NCBI GenBank assembly: GCA_026122225.1
Contig: JANEZZ010000524.1
Location: 1 to 64,000 of the forward strand
Reading direction: 5' to 3'
Source of the DNA: Heloderma charlesbogerti
Taxonomy: Eukaryota > Chordata > Lepidosauria > Squamata > Helodermatidae
DNA length: 64,000 nucleotides
A model generated the notes under the pieces. The model was not told where the DNA came from and did not search any database. It saw only the letters and a program-made list of their open reading frames with translations. The translations under genes were made by a program, and so were the position numbers. Shown here one piece after another: positions 11,101 to 26,400 of the stretch. Numbering within the stretch: position 1 is the stretch's first letter; each line of letters begins with the position of its first letter.

Positions 11101-14100
11101 TCAGTCCCCTGGAAGCTGACACATCCTTTTGCGCCTATCCCAGCATATTAATCTGGCACTAGTGGAGCTGCATGCTACAATATGTTGAATAGTTTACAGC
11201 AATGGTGGCCAGCCTCTTTAACAAGTATGGCGCAAGTTCTGAGAGAGTGCTACTTCCGTGTGCATTGCAATTGCAGTTGATTTTACCTCTAGTCTATTAA
11301 GATGGGGAGCAGACAGAATTGCAGCATGGGAAAGCGAAGAATGAGTACAGGCCTGCCTCTGTGCCATAGCCAGGCCTAGGATGACTCCTGCTCTTGTTCC
11401 AATCTAGGTGTGCTACAGACTCCTGCTGCCCATGTCCTTGTGACACCTATGCCACTTATGGTGTAAGAAAGATAATGATAAGATGTAAAAATGGGTGTGC
11501 GTAAGGTTTTCACCCCACACTCTAGAGGTAGATGCAAGTTTCCCAGGGAGGGTATTTTGGTATTTTGTCAAGAATCTTAGGGACATAGGAAGCTGCCTTA
11601 TACTGAGTCAGACCATTGGTACATCTAGCCCAGTATTGTCGACACTGACTGGCAGTGGCTCTCTAGGGTTTCAGGCGAGGGTTTCTCCAGTGCTGCTTAG
11701 AGATGCCAGGGATTGAACCTAGCCCCTGAGCTGTGGCTTCTCCCCATAAACAGATGCACTGTGAGCAAGATTTGAACGTGTGCAGGAAGCCCCTGTTGGA
11801 TTTTAACTTCATTTCTGTAGATGGAAAAAGAGTTGTGCATTAATGCAGTTGGGTAGGACCAAGTGTCCGACCCCCCCCCCCATCCCCAGCTGCAGTAGCT
11901 GCAGAACAATTTGCTGTAAATGATATATAATTCTGTAGTCATATGTTATGGAAGCTGTAGCAGTAAATGAGTTCATTTTTAGGAAGATCACTTCAGAGTC
12001 ATATTTCATTTGGGACTCGAAAAGCACCTTCAGGTTCTATCTAATGGAAGCCATAAAGACCATTTACTTGTTTCCATCTTCTGTTGAATATCCTATCAAT
12101 GCTGAAGCACGTGTTTTCTATTCTCTCATTAAAACTGACTTTTTAAGCAGTAAAAATTCACAGTTGCACAGTAAACCTATGTAGCAGCAGAGACCATCTG
12201 TGGTCTAAACTATATCCTATATGCTTTGTGAACTGCAGAACACTGAGGCAGGCGAAAAACCTAGATTTGGGCTTAATATTGACAACAAGGATACTTACAG
12301 TGGCATGGATTGACCTGTAATTAAAACCAGAAGGCTTTTATAACTTGGAGACAAATTGACACTGCTGTGATTCTAATGTTGACTGTGTGGCTTTCATTCC
12401 ATGTGAAACAAATCATACATTAAGTTAGATCAGGGGTGGGAAACCTGTTGCCTTCCAGTTGTTGCTGGATTCCAGTTCCTGTCAGCCCCAGGCAGCACGG
12501 CTAACTGTCAAGAGTGATGGGAGTTGTAGTCCAGCAACATCTGGATGGTGCAGGGTCTCCACCCCTGGATTAGACAAGCTGTTTTGCCCCTAAAGCAGTC
12601 TGTGGAAGCTCCAGAATTGGTGCTTATAATTGGAGAATGAGTCAGAAGTTAGATTTTATTGTAATCCAGATCTCATTCTTCCATTTGTAGTCTTCAACAA
12701 TTGGTCACTCAGTTCCCTACATCTAATATTCTGGAAAACATTGGGACTGTCAGTCTTTACAATTGTCATTGGATCCAAGAAGACTTACTTCCTTAAGAAT
12801 TATCCAGTTTATCTTGTAAGCCAACTTGGGAACACGGCAGTCTTGAAAGTTATCTAAGAAATGCATTTCATAACAATAATTATTGGATAGAGGTGCTTTC
12901 CAATATCTGAACAAGAGCCCACTGTGATATCAATAGACTGAAGATCTTATAACTCTTCCTATATCCAGCAAATGTTAAAAGTCGTCTGATTCCTCTACAT
13001 TAATAATCAATACTGTTGACTTTCTGAATGCCAAAATAGTTGATTTAAAAGCCGGTCACCAAAGCTTAATTGGATTTAAGAAGCACTCTAACTCCTGAAA
13101 CCTTGGAAATGAACATGTAAAGTGATAACTGGTCAGCTTGGGGAATTGGTAATGGGAACAATGAGACAGCCTTTCACCCTGAGGTCACTGGCATCTATCT
13201 GACTAAGAGTGACCACAAGTTATTACTGTCTCTCGTTACAGTACTATCTGACACTAGTCTGTAACAAATGGAAGCAGGGGCATTTTCTACGCTCTGATTA
13301 ATGATGCACTCCTATTGCATGTCAGTAGACAAGCCTAAACCAACATTGGGAAGAAAGGAGCTCTGTCTGTTTGGACTCTCCTGCAAGAGTGTGGACAGAG
13401 GCACATATGCCAATTGTGTTACAACTGGCATCATCGACACCATCACGGACCATGATGGCAGACATGTTTGCTTAAAGTCCCATCTATTTTTATACATATA
13501 ATAATATGCATAAATAATAGTGGCCGAACAACAGTACAGAAATAGCAGCCTAAGGACATAGCTTCCCCTTTCCCCCAATCCTAGGAAATGTGGTTTACAA
13601 ATGCTAAGAAGTGTTATGGGGTTCGTAGTCCCTCTCCTAAAACTATAGTTCATAGGGTAGCTGGAGAGGGGGAAATTAAGCCTCAGCTTTAACAGATGTA
13701 GGAGTTTATTTGCAATAGAAGTCCTGAATGAAAAGACACATGTCCCTAAATCAGTACTTTAGATTATATTGAGTCAGTCAGCACGTAGTATTGCAACCAA
13801 TCACCAAGCATAATGGATATTCACTTCAGAAACTCCAGTTTAACAGAGTACCATGTAATTCTGTGATGGTGCCTAGTGGCGTTCCGGCAACTCCAGTGCA
13901 AAGTATAATGACATGGTTGGATCCAGACTAGGTATGCTTAGAGTATACCCATTGAAGTCAGTGGGATTTGGGGGTAATCATGACTAGCATTAGTCCCATT
14001 GGTTTTAATGGGCCTACTCTTAAGTATGACTAAGTCTGGATCCAGCCTGTAGTTTTGATCGTCTCATACCTTGTCTATCTGATTATAAGCTATGTTCTCT

Positions 14101-17100
14101 GAGTGTTTAGCGTGGTTTGAATAGCCAAATTGGATCAGGCTAATGTAAATATATAAGTGAAGCAAGCTTACTACAGAAGGATGCTGCTTAGAAACGTACT
14201 TTGGAATCAAAGCTCCATATTGGCCGTGAATACAATAACATTCACAATATCTGTGAAATATATTGCTTTCTCTCTCTCTCTCTTTTGCATGCACCCCCCC
14301 CCTCAAAAAAAATCTGGATCTGAAGCTTTGTTGGACTTACGGTGATTAAATCAATCTGTGCATTCAATCTGTGCATTTTCCAAGCTTTGGGCATGGTTTC
14401 AAATTTTCTTAAACCATCTTGGGGAAAGGGATTGAATAGAGTGCTATTGAGCTGCATTGAAAAGGGTCTGTTTAGACTTGATGCGCATTCCAAAGATTCC
14501 TCGGGTTCCAAGGATTTTGTTCTGGTAAGGAGATGGGTGATGATGAAATGCCCTATTGAATTCTGTCTCTCAGCTTTTGTTTCCAGTTACTCTCTTTGGG
14601 CAGTGATAAAGGATGCCACTATTGCTGTTTGAAAGAAACCAGCACACGCATTTCTTGTGAAGCATGCTCTTTTCGATGTGCTCTTAAAGGATGCACTTAG
14701 AGTCTCTCATTCATTCCCTCGCATTCTTTCCCAGAGAAGAATGCCAGCTTGTCTTGTTTATGTGAAACCTGCATATACTTGTCTTAGCATGCAGCATGGT
14801 AATAGCAGGACATTTTTCTCCATAGTTTGGCTCGGCAAATGCAGTCTCCAATCTGACTCTGGTATATAAGCACACCATAGTATGCATGTACATATATGGT
14901 GCGTTGGATCTGTTGAGGCGTGGTGACTGAGCACTTAGGTATGTGTCTAAGGAATTATTTTTTCTGGGCGAGGCGTTTTACTCTTCTCTTGAGTAAGCAA
15001 TGTCTCAGTCCAAACTTTTAATGATCCTTTCAATCAAAGGGCTTAGCCAGCCCATACCTGTCTCAAGAATCTTCTGTTGAGAAGGGAAGGTGGCACATGC
15101 CTAAAGCTATGTGATTGCAGTGGGTGGAAACGGCAATATGATATACACCTGCCTGATTCTCTGAAGTTGGTCCAGGACAGTCTTCAGAGAACAGCATTAC
15201 ACACTATAGACAATGCTGCGTTGTGGCCAATGTGGTACAGTAAGTCGAATACCAGGGATGGGAGGCGAGGCTTAAAATCCCTGCTCACCATGAATCATAG
15301 AATAGTAGGGTTGGAAGGGGCCTACAAGGCCATCGAGTCCAACCTCCAAGTTGTTTGGTTGACTTTAGGCAAGCCATAAGAACGTAAGCGACATCAGGCC
15401 AACCAGGCTGAGACCTGGAGAGCTGCTGTCAGCCAGACTAGAGAATGTGGGGCTACAGTAGAGCAGGGATGTTGAACCTCTTTCAGTCTGAGGGCCAAAT
15501 TCCGTTTTGGAGAAGCTCTCCGGAGCCACATGCCAGTGGTGGGTGGGGCTGAAGGAAAAAGGGGCAGGGCCAAAAATAACCACATGCTTTAGCTTAAAGC
15601 TCTTACTGCCGCTAACTGAGCCTTTGTTTTCAACCTTTTAGAATGAGGGAAACACTGCAGAAAAGCCAGGAAACCACCAAATGATCGGTGGTCAGGGGGG
15701 TGGCACAGGGGAAGGGGGCGTGACCATATGGGGAACCCCAGAGGGCCAGTTTGGGATCCTAGGAGGGTTGGATTTGGCCTCCAGGCCTGCGGTTCTACAC
15801 ACCTAGGCTAGATGGACAAATATCTCAGTTGTTATAAGAACACTTCTCTTCATGGGTCTTGTCCACAGCTACAATGCAACTGGCTACCATAGGTGTGTGT
15901 AGGCAGCTTGGCTTCTGCACCTTTTTGTAAGACTCCCTCGCAGCAGGACACTTGGCAGTACTGCCATTTCCCATCAGAAGCCCATGAAGCCGCCACTGAG
16001 CACAGCCCTGGCATTTCCCTGGAAAGGTTAGGTGTGATATTACCAGTGTGTAGACCCGTTCTGCAGAATTTTGTGCAGGAGATGCCTGACTTAGTAGAGG
16101 TTTCTCTTTCCAAATGTACACTCTCAGTTCCCAACTCTAACACTAGTTAGTGGTGATTTCAAAGCTCAAACCAGAGCCTTATGGCATCTCTCCCGGCCAT
16201 TACACGTGCCTGCTTGAACCTAGATGTTGTGCTAGGAACAAGGAAATGTCACTTTCCTGTAGAGGTTTAAATAGCCCGCTGTTCATTTCCCTCTTGTGCT
16301 GAGAGATGAGCATTATGGTAGCTTATGTATAGTAGCAACCTTCCTGAAATAATACATAGGTGCATAATTAGAGGTTGTGGGGAACTTGGAAGAAAATCTC
16401 TGACTGAGCAGACTAGGTTCTCCTAGCCAAGGCTTCGGTCCTTATGTTCCTGTTTCCTTCAAAAGCAACATTCCTGAAATTCTTTCCATGAGGTCTTTCG
16501 CTGTCCAGCTGGACTGCTTTTCAGATGAGTTCCTTTTTCTGTTTACCTTATTACACGCTGAAACAGCAGGAGCTTTTTGCATGGGGGATATTCTGTATGG
16601 AGTGTTTTCTAATCCAATTAAAATGTAATTTCTGTACAGCCTTAGATGTACTGTTTTCATTTCATCCATTTAATCCTGGATATGTTGAATGCAACCAGCC
16701 CCTGAAGCTAATGAGTGGGTTTGATCTTCCCATGTGTTTTTCTAGTACACCTTCTAGGATCTAGTGCATGGACAACAAATGTATATACTAACCATTAACT
16801 CATTCTCAGTTAATCCTTTTGTAGCCAAAACTACATTGTCCATGTACAACATATCAGGCTCAGGGGAACCCCAATATTTGCAGAAATACAAAACAACTGG
16901 GGGGGGAATTAAGGAGACCCCTCCCCCCAAACAGCCCATACTCAGTGAATGCTGACCTAGAGAGAAAATACAGGGTGGAGGGAAGCAATCGAGTACCTTG
17001 GAAGAGAGCATGGCTAACTGGCTGGAACACTGAACATGAGTATTCCACATTGCCAACTATTGCAGGTCCCACATGCCAGTGTGGAGTAGCGAATGTGCCC

Positions 17101-17370
17101 TTAAGGTTGCACCACATTCTTGGGAGAGAGTTCTCAGACATCTAAAAGTACTTAGGTCACTGGGTTCCTTAAGAGCTGGTCTGCTTCAGCAAATGTTTTG
17201 GTTTTGTCGGAACCAGCCAAAGAGACAGTGAGATGACAGACAATGAGCTAGAAAGAAAACTTCCCTGTAACGAGCTATGATAGATTCTAGCTATTTGTTT
17301 AAACTGTGGGTACTGCAAGTGTGTTACTGAAATCTGATGTAAATGATGGTATTGATATAAGATATGCATG

Positions 17371-17414
<44 letters not shown>

Positions 17415-20400
17415 TACGTGTGTGCGGGGTCCGGCCCTGTGTTTGTGCCAGACTTTACAGGAACGATGGGGGTCATGGGAAGATAACTGCTTAACGGTGC
17501 TGGTTTATTTATACCAGGGGTGGGCAGAAGGTAGACCTAAAGAGAGGCTGTAGCTCAGTGGTAGAGCATCTGCTTTGCATGCAAAAGGTCCCAGGTTAGA
17601 TCCCCGGCATCTCCAGGTAGAGATGGAAAACCTCCTGCCTGAAACCCTGGAGAGCTGCTGCCAGTCAGTGTTGACAATACTGGGTTAGATGGACCCAAGG
17701 TCTGATTCAGTGTAAGGCAGCTTCCTATAGTCCTATCCTTGTCCCCCATTCCAGGATACTGCTGTCCTCAGTCAGGCGATCCCCACCTCCCTCCTCACTC
17801 TGCCAGCCTCCACCATCAGCTGCCTCTGCTTACCTGCCTCCTGCTGCCTCTACCCACCTACCTCTATCTCCTGCTGCCCACCTAGTCCCCCCTCCGCCCT
17901 GTGGAAGGGCCATAGCTCAGTATTATGCATGCAGAAGGTCACAGGTTCGATCCCTGGCTTCTCCAGGTAGGGCTATGAAAGAATCCATCCTGAAACCTTG
18001 TAGAGATAATGCCAGTCAGTGTCGACAATACTGGGCTACACGGACCAATGGTCTGACTCAGTATAAGGCCGCTTCCTATGTTCCTAGATGTTTTGAACTT
18101 CAACTCCCAGCATTCCTGACCATTGACCATGCTGGCAGGGGCTATGGGAGCTGAAGTCCAAAACATCTGGAGATCTCCTTTCTGCTCACTTTTGAATTAT
18201 ACTGTGCCTGCACAATGTGTAACCCACCAAGCTGAATGAGCCCAATAAGTCTGCCAATGGTTACTAGTCGTGATGACTATATGCAACCTCCAGGTTCAGG
18301 GGCCCTTTTCCACTGTATTTCAGTTGTTGGAGAACTATTGTCTTCATGTCCTGTTTGTGGGTTTCCCACAGGCATCTAGTTGGCCACTGTGGGAATGCTA
18401 GGCTTGATGGACCATTGGTCTGATCCAGGAGGACTCTTCTGTTCTTCTGAGTATCACCGTGACCTGCCACGTGGTTATAGTTCTAGGCAGGCAGCACCCA
18501 TAGGTCTATTGAGCCAACATACATATTTAGCTTCTTGAGGCGCAACCTGACTTATACACTCATGGAACTTTGCAAATTGTCCAAAACAGGGAGAGGCCCT
18601 TTTCATCCAGAATGACCAATCTGCAGGCCTGTTGCCTTGCAATAGCAGCAAGGATCTGCGTGGGCAGTATGGAGGACCTTGATAGTCTAGATCTTCAGAT
18701 AACTAACCCTTGGCAAGGTTAACCAATGTTATGGGTACAGGCTAGGCTCTTTAAGAACAGCAAATATGTAGCCTGTTTTCCTTGTGTACATCTCTTTGTA
18801 TTGCTAAAGGTTAGGCTACAGGTCTTGGTGACCGTTAAAAGCCATTGTGTGTACAGGAACAGTGTGTCCTGACTTGGAATGAGCCTAATGAAACGTGCAG
18901 ATCCAGAGCTCAAGCACATCCTGAAAGGTGAAGAGATAACTGACTGAACCTAATTTAACTTTACGTTTACTGAATTAAAAAAATTAGATGTAGCCCTGTA
19001 CAACTGCAGTAGTCCTACAAGAAAGCTGGGAATGTTCTTTTCAAAAGAGATTTACTAGTCTCCTAACTTTAAGCCAGGGTTGGCAACCTTTTTTCTCCCG
19101 AGAGCTGCAGAAATGTGGGTAATCTGTCGAGGGCCGCATGTTGGAGGTGGGCAGGGCTACAAACAAAAATGGGCAGGCCACCTCTTCTCTCTTTCTGCCA
19201 CCCCCTTTTCTCTGTCTCCCTTTTGTTTTGCCTGCACCAGGCTGCCAGGGAAGGGACAGATCACTTGCCAGAGGTCTGAATTGATTGCATACAGAGGGCT
19301 TTTGAAATTAGGCCAAGGGCCACATGGCCCTAGGGCCTCAGGTTGCCCATCCCTGCTTTAACCCAAGGTCAGAAGCCTTAATCATCTGGACAGATTAGAT
19401 GGGATTCAGATTCTTTTGTCCTTCCAATGGAACTGCGTGTGTGAGAGAGCCATTCCCGAGCAACAACTGCTGCTACAAAGGGTCGCTCACAAGAACGCAA
19501 TGCAGAGGCCACAATTTGAGCTGTGCAGTCATCCACCATCCCAAAAAGTTGCTCACCATGTGCAGTAATCACCATAGAGATGATGACAGTTTCATTTGAA
19601 ACTGGCCTAAATGAACTTAATGGAGGATATGGAAATATCCGGATTCTAGTGGGCAGTAAGACCTAGAAAGTGTGTGGAGTGGGAAAGTGGAGGGAGAAAT
19701 CACAAGAAGACAGAGCATTGGCATGCCCCGTGGCTGAAATTCTTCTGGCACTTCATTTGTCTGCATATAAACTGTGTTCCTTTTCCCAACAGTTTTTCCT
19801 TATTTTAACAGGGTCTCCATACTATGATAATGTCCGCCCACTTTCCTATCCAGATTCTGATGCCGTCTTAATTTGTTTTGACATTAGCCGTCCAGAAACA
19901 CTTGACAGTGTCTTGAAAAAGGTAAGCATTTAAGAAGAACTATGGAAGGATATGTAGAGCCATAAAAAAGTCACTCTTTTCATCCATGTATGTGATGTTT
20001 AAAAGTAAAATCCAGGCTGATTGACTATTGAAGGATTCCAGGTATTATGCAGACCAGTTGAAAGTTTAAAAATGATAGTCTGTTACTCTCCCAGGTAAAT
20101 CTGGCTTAGGATGTTAGATGTGCTGGTTTCACTTTGAATCCTCTACTAGGATTATGAGTTCAAATCCTACCTGGTGTACTGATGGCGATCCTGGTTCTAA
20201 TACCTTGGGGAGATGTCCTTGGGAACATCAGAGCCCTTCCTGTTGCCCTTTTGCCGTGGCAACTTCTTGGGAAGGGAGAGATGTCAATATTTCTCTCCTC
20301 CAGGAGAGATAATTAAATAGGCCATCTACTAATCCCCTTTCCAGCTTTACTTCCTGCCACCCAGTTAAATTATGCTAAAACAAACATTGCTCATGTCCTG

Positions 20401-23400
20401 CTAATAGCTATCACCACCAACATTAACAGAACTTTGAAATTATTGTTTCTATGTATTGAAGACCTAATATGACCTACTGAGGTTGACCCAGTAGTATAAC
20501 GAGAGGAGAGACAAATTCAGATTCTATAACAAACTGACTTGCAGAGAAGCCTGGACAACCCCCTCTCTCTCAGCTTGAGTTCCTATCTACCTTACAAGCA
20601 TATTGTACTGATTAACCGCTGTAGAACACAACAGTCAGTACTACTATTGTTGATTAAGCTGGGGTATATCAGTGGCCTTCCATGACTCTGGTCTCCAAAT
20701 ACACTTTTAGCTCCAATATGGAGTCCATATTTAACTTTAGATTGTTACCTATACCTGCCGTTATGCTTCTGTTGCGTCTGTCTTTCTCATCTCTTTCCAA
20801 AAGATGTTTGTGGCAGTGGGCTGAGCATGACCCAGTTGTGAGTTGCAGCCCATTGGTTGAAGGCTGTGATGTACACAGAAGGTGTTTTCAGAAGTGAATG
20901 AATTCATTGGGGCTTAAATATCAGCAGCCCTGTGCAGATGTTCTTTTCTGTACAGCCAGGAACCCTGGGAAATGATGAATTGCGCATGTAAGTCGTATTT
21001 GCTTAGGCAATACTGACCTTCAACTGGGGGTCAGAAGTGGGAGTCTGCATACATGATCTTATGCATGCATTGAAAGAATATCTGCATAGGACAGGGGTTG
21101 GGAACTAGTGGCTACTATTCCAGTCAGCCTGAGCCAGTGATGAGGGAACATGGGAGTGGTAGGCCTAAACATCAGGAGGGGCACAGGTTGCCCACCGCTG
21201 GCATGCGGCTTGTACGCACTTTAATTCCATTGTTTTTAATGGGTTAGTTGTGATTAATGGTGCTGGATTGCATTCATTTTTCACATCCCACTGCTAAAAC
21301 ACATTCTGTAATGTATCCAGTTCTAGAATTGTTGCTGGTGAGACACTTGGGTAAATGTGATGATCACATATGAGATCTCTGACTGGACGGACTATACAGT
21401 TAGAATGTTGTGTTTCAGGGTTTCCGTTTTGCATTGAAATGCAAGCTAAGTTTCACACCATGCAGACTATACCATGTGCGTGACATAGGTTAAGACCATG
21501 TTTCAATCTAATTACATACTTCTGATTGTAATTTGGGAAGCCGTTTCAACTTGCTTTCAGAAACTCCCTTAATTCTATCTGTTCTGTCAGTTGAGTTAAT
21601 GAGTCATAGGGAGGGAGAGTGTAACTTATGCCGTGGCAGCTGGCCTATCTGTAGGGGATGCTAAGCTTTGTGTCTTCACCGGCTCTTTCTCAGCCTTTTG
21701 GGGGTAGAAAAGGCTTAATATTTCAACGCTTTGAGTCAAAATAGTGCTAGTATAGAAATTTGAGACATGTTGGGATGGGCAAACAATTCCCTTTCTCCTA
21801 AAGATTGTTTTTGATCTTTTGAGAACAGCCTTGAGTTCCTTTATTGAGGCAGAATTAAAATAATAATAATAATAATAATAATATAGAAAGTAGTGTGATT
21901 CTTAAAAAAATACACAGGTAATGTTCAGGAGGTTGGAAAATACTAAACATTCAGTTCCAGTACTACACTGTAATACAGGGGCAGGCAATCAGTGTATTAC
22001 AGACACTTTTCTTAGTGCCCACCAAGATGCCCCTCCCCTCCTGCTATTTTAATAAAATTTACACATTTCCTTACCGGCAGCTGGAATTACTATGAAATAG
22101 GTTGGTACTGAAAACTGTGGGTTCAAAGGAGTTTAGTGTGTTGGGGTTCAGACCTCACCTCTGGCTTGTACTCGGTCTTTTGGGCAGTTTACTCGTCCTT
22201 TGCCATGCCTCCCATGGCAGCCATTTTGTGGTGGTGTCACAGGCAGTTTTTCAAATTGCCGAATGTGCCCACGACCCAAAACGGTTGCCTAACCTTGCTA
22301 TCTATTGAAATACTACAGCTAACAACGATGGAGCATAACCCTTTAAAATATTTCAGTGAGATGGACACTCATCTCAATGTTTCTGGGGCACCAGGGCACT
22401 AACCATGTAATATTTTTACAGTGGAAAGGTGAAATCCAGGAGTTCTGTCCCAACACCAAAATGCTTCTGGTCGGTTGCAAGTCTGACCTGCGCACAGATG
22501 TTAGTACACTGGTAGAGCTGTCCAATCACAGGCAAACACCAGTATCATATGATCAGGTAAGTGGTGTGTCTTATTTTCATTGTTAGTGAATGAATGATGC
22601 ACACTTCTGAATGGATTCATTCAGTTGCTTCTTGGGTTCAGTGTGTAGCAAGGAGTATCAGATATATTATATGTTCGTCACTTCCAGTGTTCAGCAGTTA
22701 GGGCCTGGACCTTTTATGCCAAATCCTATAAGCCGCTGACTTATTGGGCCAGAATGTGTGCTTTGCATGCAGAAGGTTCCAGGTTCAATCCCTAGCCTCT
22801 CTAGACAGGGCTGAGAGAGCCTCCAGTCTGGAACCCTGCTGAGTCACAGCCAGTCAGGGTAGATGGACCAATGGTACGACTCTGCATAAGGCAGCTTCCT
22901 ATGGTGCTATGACTCAGCACTACAGCTCACAGATTGGGCTGTTAGCCACGGCAGGGGAATTGTGCGCTGTTCAATGTCTTGCATGAACAGTTGTTGCATA
23001 GACTAAGTTCATACCTAGGGTCTCAGGAGGCTCAAATAAGGTGATGAAGAGTGCCAGTGTGGTATAGTGGTGAGAGTGTTGGACTGGGAGTGGAGAGATG
23101 CAGGTTCTAGTCCCCACTCAGCCATGAAACTCACTGGGTGACTTTGGTCCAGTCACTGACTGTCAGCCTAACTTACCTGACATGGTCGTTGTGAGGCTAA
23201 AATGGAGACCATGTAAGCCACCTTGGGTTCCTTGCAAGAGGTAAAATGGTGGGATATAAGCGTAATAATAAATATAAATAAGTAAAATCTGTAGGGTGAC
23301 AGGGCTGTGCATACAAGACACCTAATCAGGCACAAATTACTCTCAAGCAATACCTGTAGTTTATACTCGATCCCTGTCTGCAAGGCTGATATTCTTCCCA

Positions 23401-26400
23401 CTCCTTTCTATGCTGTTCAAACTGTATAACTAAATTGGGCACAGGTCTGTCTGATTTTAACATGGTCTCCTCTTTGTCTCTCTTTGTGAGGAGGGAGAGA
23501 CCAAACTGTGTTTCCCTTTTAGTGCTAAGTAATATTTATTTATTTATTTATTTATTTCATTTCTATACCACCCAATAGCCGATGCTCTCTGGGTGGTTCA
23601 CAAAAATTAAATCCAAGCAACACACAATAATAAAACAGAGAACTGCTATTTTTCTTTTTAAAACAACAACAGTAAGTCGATACAGTAATATCTCTTAAAC
23701 TGGGAATTGGACGTTTATGTGAAACTAATTGCAATTCTTCCTCTCCCCATGGGATTGTAACATGAAGACTGCATAGTATGTTTTCAAATTGTAAGGCTGC
23801 ATAAACATAAATCCAATGGAAGAGCCACAGTCTAATTGCCCATGCTAACTTACTTGGGAGAGAATTCCATTGAAAACAGGTTTACTTCCAAGTAAACGTG
23901 GCTATGATTGGGCTGCACGATCAACAGTTTATTTTGGGCTTGAGTGTCCTGTGTCTTCAGTACACAATCACAGTTTTTAATAGGCTTGCCTAGTTCTATA
24001 ATGCGAGGGTTTTTTTTCTTTTTTGCATATTACAAAGATTAGACACTTAACGTTGAGTGCTTCAGTTTTCAGTGTATTTTTGTCCATTGGAACTTGGCAA
24101 GCAATTTGATACAAAGGGGGAACTGAACTGAGTTTATGCAGTCAGTGTTGCTTCTTTATCCCCCTTTCAGAGCTGAGCCAAGACAAAGCCTGGCTATTTT
24201 ATTGCTAATAATTGGCATCCAAGGAACTTGTGCTACTTGAATTGCATGCATGCAAATATTTTGAGCTACAGAATTATTTCAGAGGAGCCTCTGCATAACT
24301 CTGCTGCCAGCTGAGACACTGATTTCTCCCTCCCCTGAAGTAGAAATGTTGACTGTAGGCACCATTAAAACTTCCCTTGACAATTATATACATGTCTTCT
24401 CAAAGATAAGTCCCGTTGAGTTCAGTGGGACTTATTTTAAGTAGGGGCATATACTTGCAGCCTAAAATATATAGCAGGGTTGGGCAACACATGGCCCCCA
24501 TGGCCTTTTTTGTGGCCCGCACTGCTCCCTGCTGCTGCCAGATTTGCTGCAGTGGCAAGAAAATGCAGCGAGTTTGCTTGAAAAGAGGCCACACACCTTG
24601 TATGGAAGCAGAATCACTTTCCCGATTTTGTTCTTGATGCATTTTGCAAAGGATCTGGGGACAAAGGTTCAGTCAGGAGTCACACTGCATATAGCAACAA
24701 GGCACTGTTTGTCCATTTTTTCTCCCCAAGGCAGAAATTCTCAGTGCATGGGAGGGGAAGGAGAAAAGGAAAATAGAACCTCAGAGGTGGTTGTTAGGGA
24801 CACACAACTAACAGCAGACAATCAAGGCTATACATGTTTTTGTTCGTTCTCTCTCTCTCTCTCTTTTTAACCTTTCAAACAAAATCTCTTTTTCCAGAAG
24901 GCATAGGAATATCCCATAGGACTCCTCAATACTAAATCTTCATTAGTTCAGATTTGTGTGAAAATAACTGAAATACTCCGTTTTCAACCTGTACGTTTAA
25001 AACAACAACTGAATTTTAAAGATCTCATGAAGCCCAGTGTTTTGATTGGGACATGTTTTGGGACCAGCTACGTTTCTCCATGTTGACTAAGGGATTCTTG
25101 GTTTTTGGTTTTTAATTTACAAATACTAAGTTTGCACAAAGCTGCTGTGTCAGTATTGCTCCTGTCGTTAAACCAGCTCAGAACTCCAGCTCTGCTTATC
25201 TGAACATCCAGTAACCTATGGTTTCTGGATGCTTTCCAGATCATTTCAGTTAGACAGGATGTTCTACAGTGATAAAGTACATGAGGTGTTTCCTAATGAC
25301 ATTGGCAAAATTTGTGTTTGTACAACCCGATTGCATAGACTGCCTTCTAAGTTCTAGTCGGGCAACATTTCCCACCTCAAACCTGAGCCAATAAGGGCTG
25401 GTGCTGCGACAGAAAAGCCAAATAGCCATTTGTTTTTCTCCAGCTTTAAGAGGCCTGTGTCCAGAAACACAGCAGGCATCCATTATCTCTGCTTCAAAGC
25501 ATCCTTTGGTTATTTTGTCAGCAGTGAATGGCTCCCTGGGACTAGAATTATGTATTTGGTTGGCAAACAGGTATTCTTCAGGATTAACCCTATTGATTTA
25601 GTGAAAGAGTTGAAAAGTTTGGTTGAGAAATATTTTTTTCTCTTGATCTATCTATGTCACTCTAGTCACACAGTATAATTTTAGCCATGTTTATTGGGAA
25701 GTAAATCCTGTTGATTTCAAGATCAGTCTTGTTGTTGTTCAGTCGTTAAGTCGTGTCCGACTCTTCGTGACCCCATGGACCATAGCACGCCAGGCCTTCC
25801 TGTCCTCCGCTCTCTCCCAGAGTGTGCTCAAGTTCATATTCACTGCATCGGTGATGCTATCTAGCCATCTCATCCTCTGCCGTCCCCTTCTCCTTTTGCC
25901 TTCAATCTTTCCCAGCATCAGGGTCTTTTCCAGGGAGTTTTCTCTTCGTATTAGGTGGCCAAAATATTTGAGCTTCAGCTTCAGGATCTGTCCTTCCAAT
26001 GAGCAGTCAGGGTTGATTTCCTGTAGGATTGACTGATTCGACCTCCTTGCAGTCCAGGGGACCCGTAAGAGTCTTCTCCAGCACCACAGTTCGAAAGCAT
26101 TAATTTTTCGGCGCTCAGCCTTCCTTATAGTCCAGTTCTCACAGCCATACATTACTACTGGGAAGACCATAGCTTTGATTAGACGGACCTTTGTCGGCAA
26201 GGTGATGTCTCTGCTTCTTACTATGCTGTGTAGGTTTGCCATAGCTTTCCTCCCAAGGAGCAAGCGTCTTTTAATTTCATGGCTACAGTCACCGTCTGCG
26301 GTGATCTTGGAGCCCAAGAAAGTAAAATCTGTCACTGCTTCCATTTCTTCCCCTTCTATATGCCAGGAAGTGATGGGGCAGATGCCATGATCTTCGTTTT

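Larger units (their letters stand above)
6266..19811 (+). other. RND3: RND3 intron 2 (13.5 kb), repeat-rich
   Basis: GT-AG intron in phase 1. The stretches 6266-7380, 7535-8230, 8340-9920, 11100-11580, 11745-12420, 12575-13910, 14050-15285, 15810-17370, 18455-19070 and 19360-19811 hold no gene or repeat I can name. Open frames there lack similarity to known families. The listed SINEs, MITEs and a CR1 fragment occupy the rest. Confidence 0.85.
19922..22421 (+). other. RND3: RND3 intron 3
   Basis: A 2,500-bp GT-AG intron in phase 0. Apart from the repeats listed at 21085, 21857 and 21976, I recognise nothing in it. Confidence 0.9.

Noticed and set aside
17543..17615. Possible tRNA-Ala(TGC) gene
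   Set aside because: A and B boxes are present, but the acceptor and other stems do not pair properly and the sequence continues into a SINE body repeated several times in the window.
21680..21720. Resemblance to the U2 snRNA 5' end (TTTCTCAGCCTTTTGGG)
   Set aside because: Similarity stops after about 18 bases and no further U2 sequence or promoter element follows.
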